From: Janibacter sp. DB-40
Lineage (GTDB): Bacteria; Actinomycetota; Actinomycetes; Actinomycetales; Dermatophilaceae
Direction of reading: 5' to 3'
NCBI RefSeq assembly: GCF_029510815.1
Contig: NZ_CP120360.1
Span: 1,364,001 to 1,428,000 of the forward strand
DNA length: 64,000 nucleotides
Shown here: piece after piece, positions 8,777 through 16,992 of the stretch
Layout of the letters: each line of letters opens with the position of its first letter
How positions within the stretch are numbered: the first letter of the stretch is position 1
The notes under the pieces: generated by a model
The model's input: the letters and a program-made list of their open reading frames with translations, nothing else
Databases searched by the model: none
What the model was told of the DNA's origin: nothing
Position numbers and translations under genes: made by a program

Positions 8777-10842
8777 CTCAACCGCCGCGCAGACGGGGCC
8801 GACTGCTGTAGAGGCGCCCGTCGACACAGCCATTCAACCCCGTCCACCACGCGGGTGACAGCCGGAGAGTTGCCGCTCCTGTTCTTTCTCAAAGGGTGGT
8901 CGTCGGGCACACCCCGGCCGGTCAGCAAGCGGACCAGCACATGCAGGACCCGGTCACGGCTCACCCCTTCGACGTCGTGGAGGGACTCGCAGAAGTCCGG
9001 TCCCACGGCGTACGCCTTTGGGAGGCGCCACTCGTCCTTGTCCTCGGGGCGGGTGCTCTCGACCCACGTCCGCTGGATGTCCCACCGCAACTGCTGCTCT
9101 GGGTCGGCGAATCCCTGGAGCTCGCGCTGCTCGTCACCTTTGCTCTTGTTCGACCTCTGCACCGCTCGCCGTCTCACCATGCGCTCGTGCTCTAGCTGAC
9201 GTTCCAGTGACGAGACCTTGCGCATGGCATCTCGGATCTCGCGGTGCATGGTGTCGATCTCGAGGTCGCGAGCCCTCAGCTTGATCTCGAGCTCGGCGTT
9301 TCGTCTCGCGAGGTCATCGCTGCGGACGGAGTCTGCGGCCAACTCCGCCAGCCGCTCCTCGGCCTCGCGCAAGGCGCTCTCGAGTCGCGCCTGATTGAGT
9401 CGCTCGTCGCCGGTCTCGTCGGCAGGCTGCAAATCATCCTGTGGCCCCGTCGGGTCAGCTCCCGGTGCTGGGACCGTCAGCCAACTGGGCCCCTCGGGCA
9501 CGAGTGCCACAGGCACGACCGGTTCGTCGTCGTCGACATCTGCCATCCTCAGCGACCATGACGCCGCCTCCAGTCCAGGACCGAGATAGCGAACGGGGAC
9601 GACCTCGTCCGGGCTGAGCAACTCGGTGAGGTCGTCGAGCTCGTAGCCGGTGACGGCGGCCGCGGAGAGGGTCGAGGTCACCCCGGGATACGGGACGAGG
9701 ACGACCTCGCTCGCAGTGACGTCCTTGACAGATGCGGCGATGACGACACCCGCCGAAAGCTCGGCACGTACGTCGCTGGACGACCGCAGCATCTCGCTGA
9801 TGTCGACCCTGCGCGATTCCGGGTCGTACTCGCCGGAGATGGCCAACCCCGTCTCGACGATGGCGCCGATGTCGAGACCGGGGCTGACCAATTCGGCCCA
9901 GATCGTGGCGATGTCCCCGTTGTCCAACCGGACCAAGGCGCGCGACGGGGGCACGAGCCCGGCCACTTCGCCGGTGACCCGCTTCGTCGTCACCGATGAC
10001 TGTGTCGAAAGATGGCCCGTCCGGGCGAGGGCGCCCACGAGATCACTGATGAGGTCGGCGCACGCACGCATCCCTTCGACTTGGTCGTAGGCGAATCGCA
10101 GGGGCGAGAGGTATGGATTGGCCAGCCACTCCTGGCCCACGTCGTAGACGCGGCCAGCGCCCCCGTAGACACCTGCCGTCCGGTTGAGGTGGGAGGTGAG
10201 CTGGAAGGTTCGCGGCCCCGTCTCGAGGAGGTGCACCTCCGCACCCGAGCCCACGGTGGTGACGATTTCCTGCGGGTCGATCCACGGTTTCGTGCGGTTC
10301 GAAGGGATGGTGACCACGGCGAGAGGACGGTCGCGGGTGGGGTCGAGCAGATGGTGGGCGAGCGCGTCGACTTTCGCGGCGGTGTCTGCGAGGTGCAGAC
10401 CGCCGCTCGGTCGTGTGCTCCCCGTCGTTTCCTCGGCTTCGTGGGTCACGGTCGATCGCCGAGCAGCCCTGCCTGGGGCGGCTTCGCGCGCGGTCGCGAC
10501 GATGTCTTCGTTCGCTGCCCCGCTGCTCCCTGTACGGACTGTGCTCCGCAGGTCGTCGCCGGCCAGCGGCGGATAGACCGCGGCAGCGTCACCGAAGACC
10601 TTGTGGGGCCCCAGCCTCTCGTTCAGATCCCAGGTGCACCCTGAGTTGACGACCCAGACGTCTGCGTGGATCCGCAGAGTGGCAGCGATGTCGTCCGCGT
10701 TGAAGCTCGACGTGCCCGAGTCATCCTTCGTGATGACGACGAAGGGGTGGCGGCGCTGCGGATCGGTGATGCGCTGGGCAAGGTGGCGCGCCTGCTCTGA
10801 CGTCGATACGTGGGTGGCGGTCCCCGGTGCGGCCTTCATCAT
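8707..10842 (-). CDS. Duplicated-domain, S1-like, coiled-coil protein of unknown function
   Basis: 711 aa; an in-frame ATG one codon later (10839) is equally possible behind the G-rich ribosome site. I recognise no family. Visible parts: two related ~80-residue modules (residues ~17-95 and ~155-240), each running from a DP-x-R-x2-P-x-VV-x-T core to VYP/VYD; two S1/OB-like stretches (~280-345 and ~350-430, the first with GEVAGLVPPSRALVRLDNGD); a charged coiled coil (~480-575); and a globular C-terminus with WDIQRTWVESTRPEDKDEW. It follows the sigma-4 protein by 15 bp in an evident operon and is convergent with the nuclease/helicase. The S1-like parts hint at nucleic-acid binding; the function is unknown. 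Confidence 0.7.
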   Translation of the reverse strand: MMKAAPGTATHVSTSEQARHLAQRITDPQRRHPFVVITKDDSGTSSFNADDIAATLRIHADVWVVNSGCTWDLNERLGPHKVFGDAAAVYPPLAGDDLRSTVRTGSSGAANEDIVATAREAAPGRAARRSTVTHEAEETTGSTRPSGGLHLADTAAKVDALAHHLLDPTRDRPLAVVTIPSNRTKPWIDPQEIVTTVGSGAEVHLLETGPRTFQLTSHLNRTAGVYGGAGRVYDVGQEWLANPYLSPLRFAYDQVEGMRACADLISDLVGALARTGHLSTQSSVTTKRVTGEVAGLVPPSRALVRLDNGDIATIWAELVSPGLDIGAIVETGLAISGEYDPESRRVDISEMLRSSSDVRAELSAGVVIAASVKDVTASEVVLVPYPGVTSTLSAAAVTGYELDDLTELLSPDEVVPVRYLGPGLEAASWSLRMADVDDDEPVVPVALVPEGPSWLTVPAPGADPTGPQDDLQPADETGDERLNQARLESALREAEERLAELAADSVRSDDLARRNAELEIKLRARDLEIDTMHREIRDAMRKVSSLERQLEHERMVRRRAVQRSNKSKGDEQRELQGFADPEQQLRWDIQRTWVESTRPEDKDEWRLPKAYAVGPDFCESLHDVEGVSRDRVLHVLVRLLTGRGVPDDHPLRKNRSGNSPAVTRVVDGVEWLCRRAPLQQSAPSARRLSYWRDDSGRIELSRVAVHDDLTP

Positions 10843-10857
10843 GTCCCCCCTGTCGTC

Positions 10858-12507
10858 TCAGTGCGTTGGAAGCGTGTCGACGAGGTCGGCCACGGCACCG
10901 TCACCGCGACTGCGCAGAAGCTCGACAAGATCGTCGTGGCCCGCGCCGACGGTCTTGGCGAATGCCGTCTGGCTCGCGAGGTGCTGCTCGCCGATCCCGG
11001 TGAGTTGGGCGAGCATCTCTGGCGGATCGCCGTCCGGGGAGGTGGTCTCGACGACGTGGGCTGTGACGGAGTGGTCAGTCCGGTCGAGGACAAGCCGGAG
11101 CAGAACCCCTTCGTGGCTCCCGGCCCCGAGAGCGAGCTCGCGGATGGATCCGATCGATGGCCCCACGTGACTGGTCTCCGCCCACGTGAAGGCGATGTCC
11201 CTGCCAGTGTTCTTCAGTTGCAGCGACAGCGGGGGAGCGCCGGCGAGGAAGATGCCGATCTCGTCGGGCACGGCGCGACCACTACCGCGCAGGACGTCGT
11301 GGTCGACGCGCAGGTGCCAGGCCAACCGGTCCGTGTCGAGGCGATAGAGGCCGGCGACAGTCTCCGGTGCGTTGGTCGGGACGAAGGGGTCGTCAGCCGG
11401 CCGCAACTCGATCATGCCCTTGTGGGTGCGGAAGACCGGTGCTGCGCTGTACATCAACACCGAGTTGGGCGAGACCTTGAAGGCCATCGACAGATCCTGC
11501 GCGAGATCGGACAAGACAGCCGGACCACTTCCCAGGCGCTCGATCATCGCAGGAACGACCCCTCCGTACTCCGGCAGTTCCCACGCGCGTAGGGCTACGT
11601 GGTGGCGACTGGACCGCATGACCCGCGGCTCGTTGAAGACCCGGTCACGGAATCCTCGCCTGTTGAAGTCCTCGTCGATGACGTCCGCGATCTCGTCCGT
11701 GGTCATCGGTCGGCCCCGCAGGGCGAGGACAGCGACCCCCTTGCGGGCGATGTTGCGAGGCCACAGGACGAGTGACCCCTCGAGGCGACGGATACCGGCA
11801 ATATGTTCAATGGCGAAGGGGAGGTGCTGGAGCGCGACACCATCCTGAGTGAGTTGTTCCTCGAGTCCCGCCTCGTCGACGACCGGGCCCTCGCCCACGA
11901 GCGGCAACGCATCAGGTTGCGGGAGCCGGAAGTCATTACGGCGAATGGCGGCGAGCTCGGCGTCGTGGACGTAGCCGCTCACGTGGAGCATCAGTCGGAA
12001 GGCTCCCGCGTCGGCGGAATCCTCGTCGAGTGGCACCTCTGCCTCCGGCGCGAAGGCACCCAGACCCGACTCGAACTGAAAGAGGGCCCACCGGACCGCA
12101 CGAAATCGAGGTTGTGCGAGCTTCTCCCGGAAGCGCGTGAGGAGGCGCGACTCGAGTTGTCGCACCCGCTCACGGGTCACGCCATGCGCTTGGCCGATCT
12201 CATCAAGGGTCCTGCGACCTGGCCCGAGCTTGAGCAGGCGGTGGGTGAGAATGTCCGATTCTCGCGGGTCGAGACCCTGCTGCCACTCGCTCAGCAGGTC
12301 CATGGGGTCCTGCCCGTCAGCTGGCGCGATCTCGGTGTCGCGCAGACGCTCCACCGCCTCGGTGACATCAGCAGGAGCCGGCCGGGTCAGCACCTGCTCG
12401 ACGCCTCGCCACGTCCCTGCGCCCGCAGAGAATCGAGCCCACTCGAGGACCGTCGTGAGGTCGTCGAGAGGGACGGAATCGTTGGGCGCTGACGAACTGA
12501 TGTGCAT
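10858..12507 (-). CDS. Sigma-70 region 4-like HTH protein
   Basis: 549 aa from ATG 12507 (an upstream TTG at 12537 lacks a ribosome site, while GGTAGG precedes the ATG). Residues ~79-130 are a sigma region 4-type helix-turn-helix: LDPRESDILTHRLL, then TLDEIGQAHGVTRERVRQLE. The rest lacks region 2, so it is not a complete sigma factor. Residues ~260-330 resemble the winged-helix segment of actinobacterial sigma-like HTH proteins (MTTDEIADVIDEDF), and the C-terminus is unassigned. It is likely a DNA-binding partner or regulator of the downstream duplicated-domain protein. It is divergent from the gene at 12687, with a promoter between them. Confidence 0.75.
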   Translation of the reverse strand: MHISSSAPNDSVPLDDLTTVLEWARFSAGAGTWRGVEQVLTRPAPADVTEAVERLRDTEIAPADGQDPMDLLSEWQQGLDPRESDILTHRLLKLGPGRRTLDEIGQAHGVTRERVRQLESRLLTRFREKLAQPRFRAVRWALFQFESGLGAFAPEAEVPLDEDSADAGAFRLMLHVSGYVHDAELAAIRRNDFRLPQPDALPLVGEGPVVDEAGLEEQLTQDGVALQHLPFAIEHIAGIRRLEGSLVLWPRNIARKGVAVLALRGRPMTTDEIADVIDEDFNRRGFRDRVFNEPRVMRSSRHHVALRAWELPEYGGVVPAMIERLGSGPAVLSDLAQDLSMAFKVSPNSVLMYSAAPVFRTHKGMIELRPADDPFVPTNAPETVAGLYRLDTDRLAWHLRVDHDVLRGSGRAVPDEIGIFLAGAPPLSLQLKNTGRDIAFTWAETSHVGPSIGSIRELALGAGSHEGVLLRLVLDRTDHSVTAHVVETTSPDGDPPEMLAQLTGIGEQHLASQTAFAKTVGAGHDDLVELLRSRGDGAVADLVDTLPTH

Positions 12508-12599
12508 AGTGATAAACCTACCGTTGACCACCGACAACGTCGGCCGAGAGCCCTTCGAATCCAGATAGATTTGCCGAGGGTGAGCGGGGGTTTTCCGCC

Positions 12600-12628
12600 T
12601 TGGTTGGTTGGTGGAATGACGCTAAAAT
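12600..12628 (+). promoter_or_regulatory. Sigma-70-type promoter for the 247-aa gene
   Basis: TTGGTT at 12600-12605 and TAAAAT at 12623-12628 are separated by 17 bp, in a locally AT-rich stretch upstream of ATG 12687. The -10 matches consensus in five of six positions; the -35 is weaker. Confidence 0.55.
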
Positions 12629-12686
12629 AGACCTAGAAGGTGCAAGGGGAATTGCTGCTTCAATTCCTTCCGATGAAAGGCTCCTC

Positions 12687-13430
12687 ATGAGTTCCATTTT
12701 TCTTGTCAATTCCGACCTCGATGAAGGCTTCTACGTCACCGAAGAAGATGCTCGCAGCCGTGTCGACGAGCTGGCTTCCCAGTCAGCAGGAGGACAGCGC
12801 GGCCGCTACTCGTCGATCCTCGAGATCGAGGACACGAAGTACGAGATCCACCGGGGTGGAAGCGTCCCCGACAGCGTATGGCTCTTGCTCGAGGAGGGTG
12901 AGATCTGCGACGACTTGGGCTACAGCGTGACGCGTGCCAGCGCGCGCGAGGACCTCGAGGCCTGGGACATCACCGGCTTCGAGAACTGGGAGATCTCGCA
13001 GGAGCGGGAGCAGGGCATGCGTCTGGCCGATTACCTGCAGGAGTGCTGGGGCCCGTACGAGATCGTGCAGGTTCAACGCCACGACATCCAAGGCGAGCAG
13101 GGCCAACCAAGCGTTGCCGCCATCCGCGCGAAGAACCTCATTCGCCACGACACCGACCTGCCGGAGCCGATGATGAGCGTACGAGATGACTTGACCACGT
13201 ACACGTGGGTGCCGAGCGACGACATCGTCGTTGAGGTCCGAGTCAAGGGCGAGACGTGGGAGTCGCTGGTCGTGCACAAGCCCGACGCTCGGCCCAGCGT
13301 CCGTGTCCACGCAGATGAGATCGTCGACTCTGCCCGGTGGGCGATGGGTATCCAGTCGCGGGTCGACCTGCGCCTCTACCTCGGGCCAGATCAGACAGGG
13401 ATTTTGCATATGGCGGATCTAGACGTTTGA
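12687..13430 (+). CDS. Uncharacterised acidic 247-aa protein
   Basis: Start ATG 12687 follows GAAAGG; longer in-frame starts lack a ribosome site. No family recognised. The protein is acidic and globular, with MSSIFLVNSDLDEGFYVTEE at the N-terminus and a mixed alpha/beta pattern throughout, without signal peptide or membrane segments. It has its own promoter and a strong terminator, so it is a single-gene unit inside the island. Lower GC in its flanks suggests transfer. It could be an immunity or accessory protein, but nothing in the sequence proves that. Confidence 0.6.
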   Translation: MSSIFLVNSDLDEGFYVTEEDARSRVDELASQSAGGQRGRYSSILEIEDTKYEIHRGGSVPDSVWLLLEEGEICDDLGYSVTRASAREDLEAWDITGFENWEISQEREQGMRLADYLQECWGPYEIVQVQRHDIQGEQGQPSVAAIRAKNLIRHDTDLPEPMMSVRDDLTTYTWVPSDDIVVEVRVKGETWESLVVHKPDARPSVRVHADEIVDSARWAMGIQSRVDLRLYLGPDQTGILHMADLDV

Positions 13431-13753
13431 TCGAACGAATGAGGGTGCAGGCGCGAATAATTCCTGCACCCTTATTCGATACGCATTTACGCGTGCGTGC
13501 AGGGCGTGAGTATTCGTGTTCATATTGTCCTCCGCATATGTATCAACGAGCGACGCGGGGATAGCCACTGAATTGCTCAAAATAGAGATTTTCGTGGTGA
13601 TTTACGAACTTCAGAGTCAGTCGATTGCTTAGCGCGGTACCAGATTTATACGGGCCAGCTTCGCGGCAGCAGTTTCGATCTGATTGAGCACCAAGCCGAC
13701 GATGTCCTTCGGCGCGACCGCCACAGAGCTGACCGACAGAGCGCCGCGTCCCG
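13431..13753. other. Gene-poor, AT-richer spacer with a gene fragment
   Basis: 323 bp without a full gene. After the terminator (13442-13472) there is an AT-richer stretch to about 13620. From 13629 to about 13750 the minus strand reads as the C-terminus of a protein ending QIETAAAKLARINLVPR and a stop codon; it has no start and is cut where the ADP-ribosylglycohydrolase fragment begins. This looks like a recombination scar joining two gene remnants. Confidence 0.5.
13442..13472 (+). terminator. Rho-independent-like terminator
   Basis: Perfect 10-bp stem AGGGTGCAGG/CCTGCACCCT around an 11-base loop, extended by a CGAAT/ATTCG outer arm, 12 bp after the stop of the 247-aa gene. There is only a short T-rich tail, as is common in high-GC hosts. 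Confidence 0.7.
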
Positions 13754-14623
13754 TTGAACGTGCGCGTTGGGCTGCCTCACCTGTCGAGCGAAGCCCAGGT
13801 CTTCTGGGCCGCTCGCATCGACGAAGCTGAGTCCCAGGATCCGTCGATCTTCACCCCCAACGGCTACGTCGTCAGCGCGTTGCAGGCGGCGTGGTCGGCG
13901 ATCCACCACACGCCGGTCCCGGACGAGATGGCGTGCCTGCACCTGCAGCACACCCTCGACACCGCGATCCGGATCGGCAACGACACCGACACCGTCGCGG
14001 CGATCGCCGGCGGCCTCCTCGGTGCTCGGTGGGGAGCCTCGGCGGTGCCCGCTGCATGGCGTCGGATCGTCCACGGCTACCCGGGCCGTACGGCGGAGGA
14101 CCTCGTCGAGCTCGCCTTCCTCGCGACACGCGGCGGAGAGCCCAACGGGTACGGCTGGCCCGGCTGCGAGTACATCCCGTACTGGCAGGCCCACCTGCCG
14201 GTCCTCGTGCAGCACCCTTTTGACGAAGGGGTGTGGCTCGGCAACGTCAAGGCGCTCGACGACCTGCCGCAGGAGATCACTGCCGTGGTCAGCCTCTGCC
14301 TCACTGGCTCGAAGCAGGTCCCAGCTGGCGTGCTTCAGGTGCCCTTCCGCCTCATCGATGAACCAGAGCGCGAGGCGAATCTCAACGTCGAGCACGTCAT
14401 CACCGACGCTGCCCGGACCGTGGCCGACCTGCGGGCCGAAGGCCACCAGGTCCTCATCCACTGCGTGGCCGCCGAGTCGCGAACCCCCACGGTGGGCATC
14501 GCCTACGCCATGATCGGCGGTGTGGATGTGGAGACCGCGACGAAGGGGTCTGCGCGGCTATGCCCGACGCTTCATCCAATCGAGGTTCTGTCCGTCCTCA
14601 GGGAGGTCTTGCCTGACAGGTGA
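13754..14623 (+). pseudogene. Truncated duplicate of the ADP-ribosylglycohydrolase/phosphatase
   Basis: This copy matches the C-terminal ~285 residues of the protein at 2711-4273 with roughly 20 substitutions up to the ETATKG segment. It lacks the first ~235 residues, including the metal-binding GEWTDDTSM, so it cannot be an active hydrolase. The IGNDTDTV metal site and the CX5R phosphatase loop (HCVAAESRTPTVG) remain. An apparent loss of one G in the run at 14545-14548 shifts the last ~25 residues; restoring it gives a tail GVCAAMPDASSN that resembles the intact copy. A free phosphatase domain could still be made from the TTG at 13754, but no ribosome site is evident. Confidence 0.8.
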
Positions 14624-14921
14624 TCCGGCTCTAGCGCCGACGAAGGCTCATGCAGTGGCGCACATGTCTCGTCGGCAGAGGTCTACCCGTCTTGCCGATT
14701 CAGGGCGGTGCGCAAAGTCTCACTTGTGAGCTCGATCCTTCCTCGCATAGGGCGGTAGGCGACTGCGCACGCGTCAGCATGAGATGGCCATCAGAGCGGT
14801 AATGTTCACTAGGCCGAGGTGATTGGGTCATCGGGGCGTCGCTGCTGTCGCGAAGGTTAGGCGCACGATGGAGGGCGTGAGCCACATCGCGGTGACGAAG
14901 GGATTAATAGGGGAGTGTTTT
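14624..14921. other. Intergenic region with an IS-end-like sequence
   Basis: 298 bp with no convincing gene. GAGCGGTAATG at 14794-14804 recurs at 34961-34971 next to a transposase remnant and may be part of an IS terminus. A ribosome site (AGGGGAG) near the right end serves the gene at 14922. Confidence 0.4.
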
Positions 14922-16139
14922 ATGGCGGATGAGATTGAACTGGTCGGTGACGGCGATGGCGTCGCGATCGTGGGAAACCCCTCGGCTGTTGAGCGATTCC
15001 TCGATCACGCGGGCCTTCGGGAGCAAGCTCAGCGGTTCGACCTCGGCAGGCTCCGCACTGCTACGCAGGCCGGGGGTGACACTCTCACAACCGTGGCCAA
15101 AATCGTGGAGAAGTCCGGGATGTACCTCAAATTGACGCCCGAGTCGGCACAACAGCTTCGAGATGCCGGCGGTCTTATGAAGACCAAGACCAAGGGCGTA
15201 AGCCATGCGATGCTCGGTGAGACTGGCAAGAAGTCGCTCAAGTGGCTCCAGGTGGAGGATGGTCCGAGTTCGCTCCTGTCGAACCCTGCCGTGCTCTCTG
15301 GCGTGGGTGGCCTCATGAGTCAACTCGCTCAGCAGGTCGAGGCGCACGAGTTGAAGGAGCTGCTCGTCCGCATCGACGAGAAGCTTGATGATGTACGGCG
15401 CGTGCAGCGGGACGCCGTGCTCGCCAGGATGACGAGCGCTGGGGCCGCTATCGATGAGGCCATGACTATTCATGCACAGGGCGGTGACCCGAAGACGGTG
15501 TGGGACAAGGTCAGCGGGGTCTCGACCACGATCTTCAACGTGCAAGATCAGGCGCTCCTTGACCTACGCGCACTCGCAGACAATATGGATGGCAAGACCA
15601 AGACCGGCGAGTTAAAGCGAGCGGCACGGGGCATCGACGGTGAGGTTGCAGTTCAACTCGCGATCCTCGCTCGCTGCTTTGAGCTCCAGGACAGTTTCCG
15701 GGTGGTCGAGCTCGACTACGTCCTTAGTACGGCCCCTGAGAACCTTGAAGGTCACCGGCTTGGCGTCGCAGCGGCACGGGAGATGCGGCGAGCAGCTGTG
15801 CTCGGCAGCACGAGTCGGCTCATGTCCCGGTTGGATGCAGCCGGTGCGATAGCCAACGACAACATCCTTCTTCATGCTCGCGCGGCGCGCTCCGTGATCG
15901 GTTGGCTCAATGCCACGGCGGAGATTGTGGAGGATTTTCACGCCCCTCTGGGGATCGGGTCCGCTCGCAGACCGCTAAGTGCGATCCGGTGGCGTGAGGC
16001 TGTGCGTGACCCGCAACAAAGGCGGACAGCCGGGAAGGAAGCGGGTCAGAAGGCCCTTGTGGCTGGTGGCGCTGTCGCGGCTCTGGCCTTCACTGGCCAG
16101 GCGTTGACGCCCACGGATGATTCCCAGTCCACCTCGTAG
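14922..16139 (+). CDS. Uncharacterised helical protein with C-terminal hydrophobic segment
   Basis: 405 aa; ATG 14922 lies behind AGGGGAG with good spacing, better than the upstream in-frame start at 14823. No family recognised with confidence. Residues ~50-90 contain a TVAKIVEKSGMYLKLTPE segment; residues ~140-175 look coiled-coil (LAQQVEAHELKELLVRID); the middle is helical and Ala/Arg-rich; and the extreme C-terminus carries a possible membrane segment (KALVAGGAVAALAFTGQAL). A single C-terminal hydrophobic stretch after a helical body is compatible with an effector-like protein, but that is speculation. It stands alone between the duplicated fragment and the helicase operon. Confidence 0.6.
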   Translation: MADEIELVGDGDGVAIVGNPSAVERFLDHAGLREQAQRFDLGRLRTATQAGGDTLTTVAKIVEKSGMYLKLTPESAQQLRDAGGLMKTKTKGVSHAMLGETGKKSLKWLQVEDGPSSLLSNPAVLSGVGGLMSQLAQQVEAHELKELLVRIDEKLDDVRRVQRDAVLARMTSAGAAIDEAMTIHAQGGDPKTVWDKVSGVSTTIFNVQDQALLDLRALADNMDGKTKTGELKRAARGIDGEVAVQLAILARCFELQDSFRVVELDYVLSTAPENLEGHRLGVAAAREMRRAAVLGSTSRLMSRLDAAGAIANDNILLHARAARSVIGWLNATAEIVEDFHAPLGIGSARRPLSAIRWREAVRDPQQRRTAGKEAGQKALVAGGAVAALAFTGQALTPTDDSQSTS

Positions 16140-16254
16140 CGGCGTCTTGCACTTCAGTAGGCGGTATGCCAAATGGTTAGACAGACGTGCTGCTCATTGT
16201 CGGTGGCGTCGGATAGGTTCCGATGCATCGTGGCATTTCAATGGAGGAGGTGCG

Positions 16255-16992
16255 GTGGGGCAGGTCAGCACGTGGGGTGAATCGAGCGCTCCGACGGCTT
16301 CAGCTCGTGGCGGATGCGCTCGGTTCCTCGGATCGGATGCGCTCGTTGCGGCGTTTCTGCGGGCGGCGCTAGGCGCGCAGGCTACTGACGCTCGGTCGGT
16401 CCTCCTCCACGGGAAGCACGTGTCGGAATTCGGCGTCCCGGCTGTGTCACGCATCGCGTGCCTCCAGCGGCTCCCTACGTGGAACGAGCAGGTCGAGACG
16501 ATGGAGTCCGCCCCACCGATCCGAGACTTGATCGACCACGGCCAGCACCTCAAGGCGACGCACGACCCCGACGCAACGGTGGCAGCTCACCCATCGGCCA
16601 ACGGACTCGCAAGCGAGTTACGCGCCAAGATCGCCTCTCACGGGGGCGACCCTGCCCCAGTGCGACTCCTCAAGGCCGAATTGACTCAATTGCTGGAAGG
16701 GAACGATGAGCTGTGCAAGCAGCCACGCGTATCACGTCAAGAAATCAACTGCTTTGAACGTCGCATCGCCGTGGATGCCCTCGGCGCGATCCACCACGAC
16801 GACCCGCATACCACACCCTCCCCGCCTCCGACCCCAGACCGTCCAAGCCCAGAGGACCCTCGGTGCCAAACATCTACGACAACCTGGACCACACAACCAT
16901 GCTTGGTCCCGCTCTGCGCACCTCGCTTGAGCACTTCGAGACGGTCGACGCGGCGACCGGCTACCTGGACCTGCGGGGTTGGGACTCGTTAG
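16255..16992 (+). CDS. Doubtful ORF preceding the helicase operon
   Basis: GTG 16255 follows a strong GGAGGAGG (16243-16250), which argues for a real gene, but the last 130 bp overlap the helicase out of frame and there translate into a Thr/Arg-rich string that looks artificial. The central part (around PIRDLIDHGQHLKATHDPD and QEINCFERRIAVDALG) has plausible protein composition. One explanation is an ancestral gene ending near 16860 whose stop was lost by a small indel. No function can be assigned; it could be a small leader protein of the defence operon. Confidence 0.35.
   Translation: MGQVSTWGESSAPTASARGGCARFLGSDALVAAFLRAALGAQATDARSVLLHGKHVSEFGVPAVSRIACLQRLPTWNEQVETMESAPPIRDLIDHGQHLKATHDPDATVAAHPSANGLASELRAKIASHGGDPAPVRLLKAELTQLLEGNDELCKQPRVSRQEINCFERRIAVDALGAIHHDDPHTTPSPPPTPDRPSPEDPRCQTSTTTWTTQPCLVPLCAPRLSTSRRSTRRPATWTCGVGTR

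Noticed and set aside
8777..8840. Terminator between the convergent helicase and coiled-coil genes
   Set aside because: The genes overlap by 70 bp and no stable hairpin with clean arms was seen.
13431..13620. CRISPR array or tRNA in the AT-rich spacers
   Set aside because: No regularly spaced repeats and no cloverleaf-like stems were found in the non-coding stretches.
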